Positions 14,342 to 15,754 of a stretch of DNA of 15,754 nt are shown here, one piece after another. The DNA comes from Candidatus Gastranaerophilales bacterium (lineage in GTDB: Bacteria; Cyanobacteriota; Vampirovibrionia; Gastranaerophilales; Gastranaerophilaceae), in contig CALURE010000025.1 in the NCBI GenBank assembly GCA_944323095.1, positions 1 to 15,754 on the forward strand. Direction: 5' to 3'. The position numbers and the translations under genes are program-made. A model generated the notes under the pieces. That model was not told where the DNA came from. It saw only the letters and a program-made list of their open reading frames with translations, and made no database searches. How positions within the stretch are numbered: the first letter of the stretch is position 1; every line of letters begins with the position of its first letter.

Positions 14342-14406
14342 CCCTATGAGATAAGTATGAACGGAGTGAAAAAAAACAAATTTTCTTTGTCTATATATTA
14401 CGATAG

Positions 14407-14429
14407 AAAAGCCCCTAAAGGGCTTTTTT
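14407..14429 (+). terminator. Rho-independent terminator after the small protein gene
   Basis: AAAAGCCC (14407-14414), a five-base loop, GGGCTTTT (14420-14427) and a T-run to 14429. It insulates the pilin promoter that begins seven bases later. Confidence 0.92.
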
Positions 14430-14435
14430 AATGTA

Positions 14436-14464
14436 TTGACAAAACACAAAAAATAGTAAATAAT
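14436..14464 (+). promoter_or_regulatory. Strong promoter of the pilin locus
   Basis: A perfect -35 TTGACA (14436-14441), 17-base spacer and AATAAT (14459-14464, five of six). It is followed by AGGAGG (14484-14489) and, seven bases later, ATG at 14497. This is one of the best promoter plus ribosome-binding combinations in the window. Confidence 0.8.
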
Positions 14465-14496
14465 AAAAACAGAAAGAATATTTAGGAGGATGAAAA

Positions 14497-14550
14497 ATGT
14501 TGTATAGAGAAGCTTTGAACTGCCCCCCCCCCAACAGGATGTTGATGTAA
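14497..14550 (+). CDS. 17-codon open frame through a poly-C tract; probable true start of the pilin, out of frame here
   Basis: ATG 14497 follows AGGAGG at ideal spacing and reads MLYREALNC, then three Pro codons from the C run (14523-14532), then NRMLM and TAA (14548-14550). With ten C residues the frame ends at once. With eleven (or eight) it would continue as QQDVDVTKVLNFNIIPSLF and on through the pilin domain to the stop at 15644, with no stop between. The shortness of this frame next to such strong start signals suggests that it is the beginning of the pilin gene, switched off or mis-called here. It could also be a small leader peptide. Confidence 0.45.
   Translation: MLYREALNCPPPNRMLM
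14523..14532 (+). repeat. Run of ten C residues (possible contingency tract)
   Basis: An uninterrupted C10, rare in such AT-rich DNA, nine codons after a well-signalled ATG and just before a surface-pilin frame that is off by one base. Such tracts change length by slipped-strand mispairing and switch surface proteins in other bacteria. A sequencing or assembly error in the homopolymer is the plain alternative. Confidence 0.7.
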
Positions 14551-14558
14551 CAAAGGTT

Positions 14559-15644
14559 TTGAACTTTAATATTATCCCGAGCTTGTTTCGGAAGCTAATC
14601 ATCATTAATAAAAAATCTTTGAATAATTATACCAACACCGCTATAAATGAAATAAGCCTGACATCTTGCCATCTGAACTTCCGATCTTCTAATAATCATT
14701 CAGGTGGGAACGCTATGCTTATCCCACCCTACGGGCTTATTACACAAAAATTAGAAAGAAGACAATTAAAGCCTACGGATGTTATGAAGTCCGAAGGGCA
14801 GTCTAATTTAGAGGGTAAGAAGATAGGAAGGTATGAGGGTAGGCTATTTACGTTAAAAAGCTTATCTTCTAATCCTCCTACCCTCCTATCTTCCACTAAT
14901 CATCCCTCACCCCTACCACTCTCCCACAAGGGAAAAGCTCTTCACACTTCACTAAAACGGAATGCTGCGTTTACTCTGGCGGAGGTCTTAATCACCCTTG
15001 GAATTATAGGAGTTGTTGCGGCTTTGACTTTGCCTGTATTAATTGCAAATTACCAGAAACAGGTCACTGTTACAAAACTGAAAAAAATTTATTCGACTTT
15101 GACAAATGCCTATCAGTCTGCGATTTATGAATATGGACCACCTGAAAATTGGGATTATCCGCAAACTTCAAATATTACAGCTTTTCAATTTTTTGAAAAA
15201 TATATATCTCCTTTTATGGCAACTCCACCAGAATTAATAAATATCAATCCTTTTAACTATTACACCGTAAAAAATTATAACGGTGATGATGTAAATTATG
15301 CAACATTGTTTAGCAAGAGGAATACTCAGAAGGTTATAAGAACATCAGACGGAATGTGCATTATCCCATGGACTAATAATCAATTTTTAGAAATAAATGT
15401 TGATATAAATTGTTCAGGCGGTCCAAATATATTGGGACGTGATGTCTTTGATGTTGCAGAACTATGGTACTTTCGACAAAATTTTTCAGTACCTGAATTA
15501 GATACTCTAACAAAAGGAGAAGTCACTAGAGAACAACTTATATCTGATTGTTCATCACATAATTATAGGAATGGATCTCATGCACGCTGTATGGCTCTTA
15601 TAGTATATGACGGCTGGGAAATTAAAGACGATTATCCATGGTAA
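14559..15644 (+). CDS. Type IV pilin / type II secretion pseudopilin-like protein with abnormal leader (start uncertain)
   Basis: The class III signal AFTLAEVLITLGIIGVVAALTLPVLI places prepilin peptidase cleavage before F at 14970, with Glu at +5 and a hydrophobic N-terminal helix. The mature part is 224 residues: helix exit YQKQVTVTKLKKIYSTLTNAYQSAI, a globular domain with DGMCIIPW, and Cys-containing C-terminal loops (INCSGGPN, LISDCSSH, HARCMALI) ending YDGWEIKDDYPW, which I recall from Gastranaerophilales pilins. It would be exported and built into a pilus or pseudopilus. The frame is open from 14508. Candidate starts are TTG 14559, ATG 14715 (with AGGTGGG six bases upstream) and ATG 14784; none lies between 14787 and the cleavage site, so the leader is at least 62 residues. 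The best start signals (14497) are one base out of frame. The leader region is repeat-derived. Confidence 0.8.
   Translation: MNFNIIPSLFRKLIIINKKSLNNYTNTAINEISLTSCHLNFRSSNNHSGGNAMLIPPYGLITQKLERRQLKPTDVMKSEGQSNLEGKKIGRYEGRLFTLKSLSSNPPTLLSSTNHPSPLPLSHKGKALHTSLKRNAAFTLAEVLITLGIIGVVAALTLPVLIANYQKQVTVTKLKKIYSTLTNAYQSAIYEYGPPENWDYPQTSNITAFQFFEKYISPFMATPPELININPFNYYTVKNYNGDDVNYATLFSKRNTQKVIRTSDGMCIIPWTNNQFLEINVDINCSGGPNILGRDVFDVAELWYFRQNFSVPELDTLTKGEVTREQLISDCSSHNYRNGSHARCMALIVYDGWEIKDDYPW
14577..14591. repeat. Degenerate CTTGTTTC-type palindrome
   Basis: CCGAGCTTGTTTCGG is related to the palindrome at 5354-5374 (reverse complement TTCAGCAT core around CTTGT). Both share the CTTGTTTC centre with complementary flanks. 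It lies in the pilin leader region. Confidence 0.5.
14701..14960. repeat. Repeat-like, palindromic DNA forming the pilin leader region
   Basis: GTGGGA..TCCCAC (about 14705-14729), a bulged inverted repeat GAAGATAGGA..GGGTAGG (14819-14843) against CCTACCCTCCTATCTTC (14877-14893), and a CCCTCACCCCTACCACTCTC/CCCACAAGGG stretch (about 14904-14932). The last resembles dispersed repeats that I recall being mis-translated as SPLPLSHKG in many genomes. In frame it yields a low-complexity peptide unlike any known pilin leader. Confidence 0.55.
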
Positions 15645-15754
15645 AATTTGTTATATTACTTTATAGAAAAATCACACCTTTTTCTTGTTTGAGGTATAAT
15701 AAAAAATGAACAAATGGAAGTGTATAACTAAATGCGCCAGAAAAGCGCAAAGCC
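15645..15754 (+). other. 3' edge: -10-like site and start of an undecided frame
   Basis: TATAAT at 15695-15700 has no good -35. An ATG at 15706 opens MNKWKCITKCARKAQS and runs off the window; ATG 15732 in another frame also stays open, and TGCGC/GCGCA (15733-15749) can pair. Too little remains to call a gene. Confidence 0.3.

Noticed and set aside
14029..14605. Minus-strand frames opposite the small protein and terminator
   Set aside because: One crosses the terminator hairpin and poly-C tract and none has start signals; the plus frame has a Shine-Dalgarno site and terminator.
15706..15754. Start of a new gene (MNKWKCITKCARK...)
   Set aside because: Too close to the only -10-like site, no ribosome-binding site, and a competing frame starts at 15732.

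Overview
The window is AT-rich, densely coded bacterial DNA. I place it, by inference, in the Gastranaerophilales (gut Melainabacteria, non-photosynthetic Cyanobacteriota) or a close relative. The main reason is the pilin at the right end: an FTLAEVLITLGIIGVVAA start and a DGWEI..DYPW ending are, from memory, typical of that group. The GlyS beta-subunit form of glycyl-tRNA synthetase and the TM1266-type hydrogenase-linked ACT protein fit an anaerobic fermenter. I ran no database search.

Left part (1-5122): a 3' fragment of an unrecognised gene with a clear terminator; prfB (minus strand), intact only if read through a classical programmed +1 frameshift; two overlapping genes for related multi-pass membrane proteins (plus strand); then, tail to tail, a UshA-like 5'-nucleotidase without a signal peptide and a small ACT-type TM1266 protein (minus strand). 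From 5123 to 5546 lies a gene-free, palindrome-rich block bounded by 17-bp inverted repeats, possibly a non-autonomous mobile or REP-like composite element. An unrecognised 104-residue protein and glyS follow on the minus strand.

Middle (8233-12409): a tightly packed plus-strand operon, diverging from glyS: yebC, a GAF-like/GGDEF diguanylate cyclase, tsaE, tsaB and a protein with an HNH-nuclease-like C-terminus. Genes abut or overlap from yebC to tsaB. It joins ribosome-associated translation control (YebC), tRNA t6A synthesis (TsaE, TsaB) and c-di-GMP signalling. Together with prfB and glyS, much of the window serves translation.

Right part (11450-15754): two adjacent paralogues that look like HNH nucleases split in two. 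A Cys-x-x-Cys knuckle near the N-terminus is separated from a C-terminal E-H...N...C-N..H core by a helical insert of about 187 or 305 residues, and the longer insert looks internally duplicated. A small unrecognised protein and terminator follow. Then a strong promoter, Shine-Dalgarno site and ATG lead into a run of ten C residues. The following type IV pilin-like gene is out of frame with that ATG by one base, so one added C (or two lost) would join them. This is either a contingency locus or a homopolymer error. The pilin leader region consists of palindromic, repeat-like DNA. No tRNA, rRNA or CRISPR array was seen.
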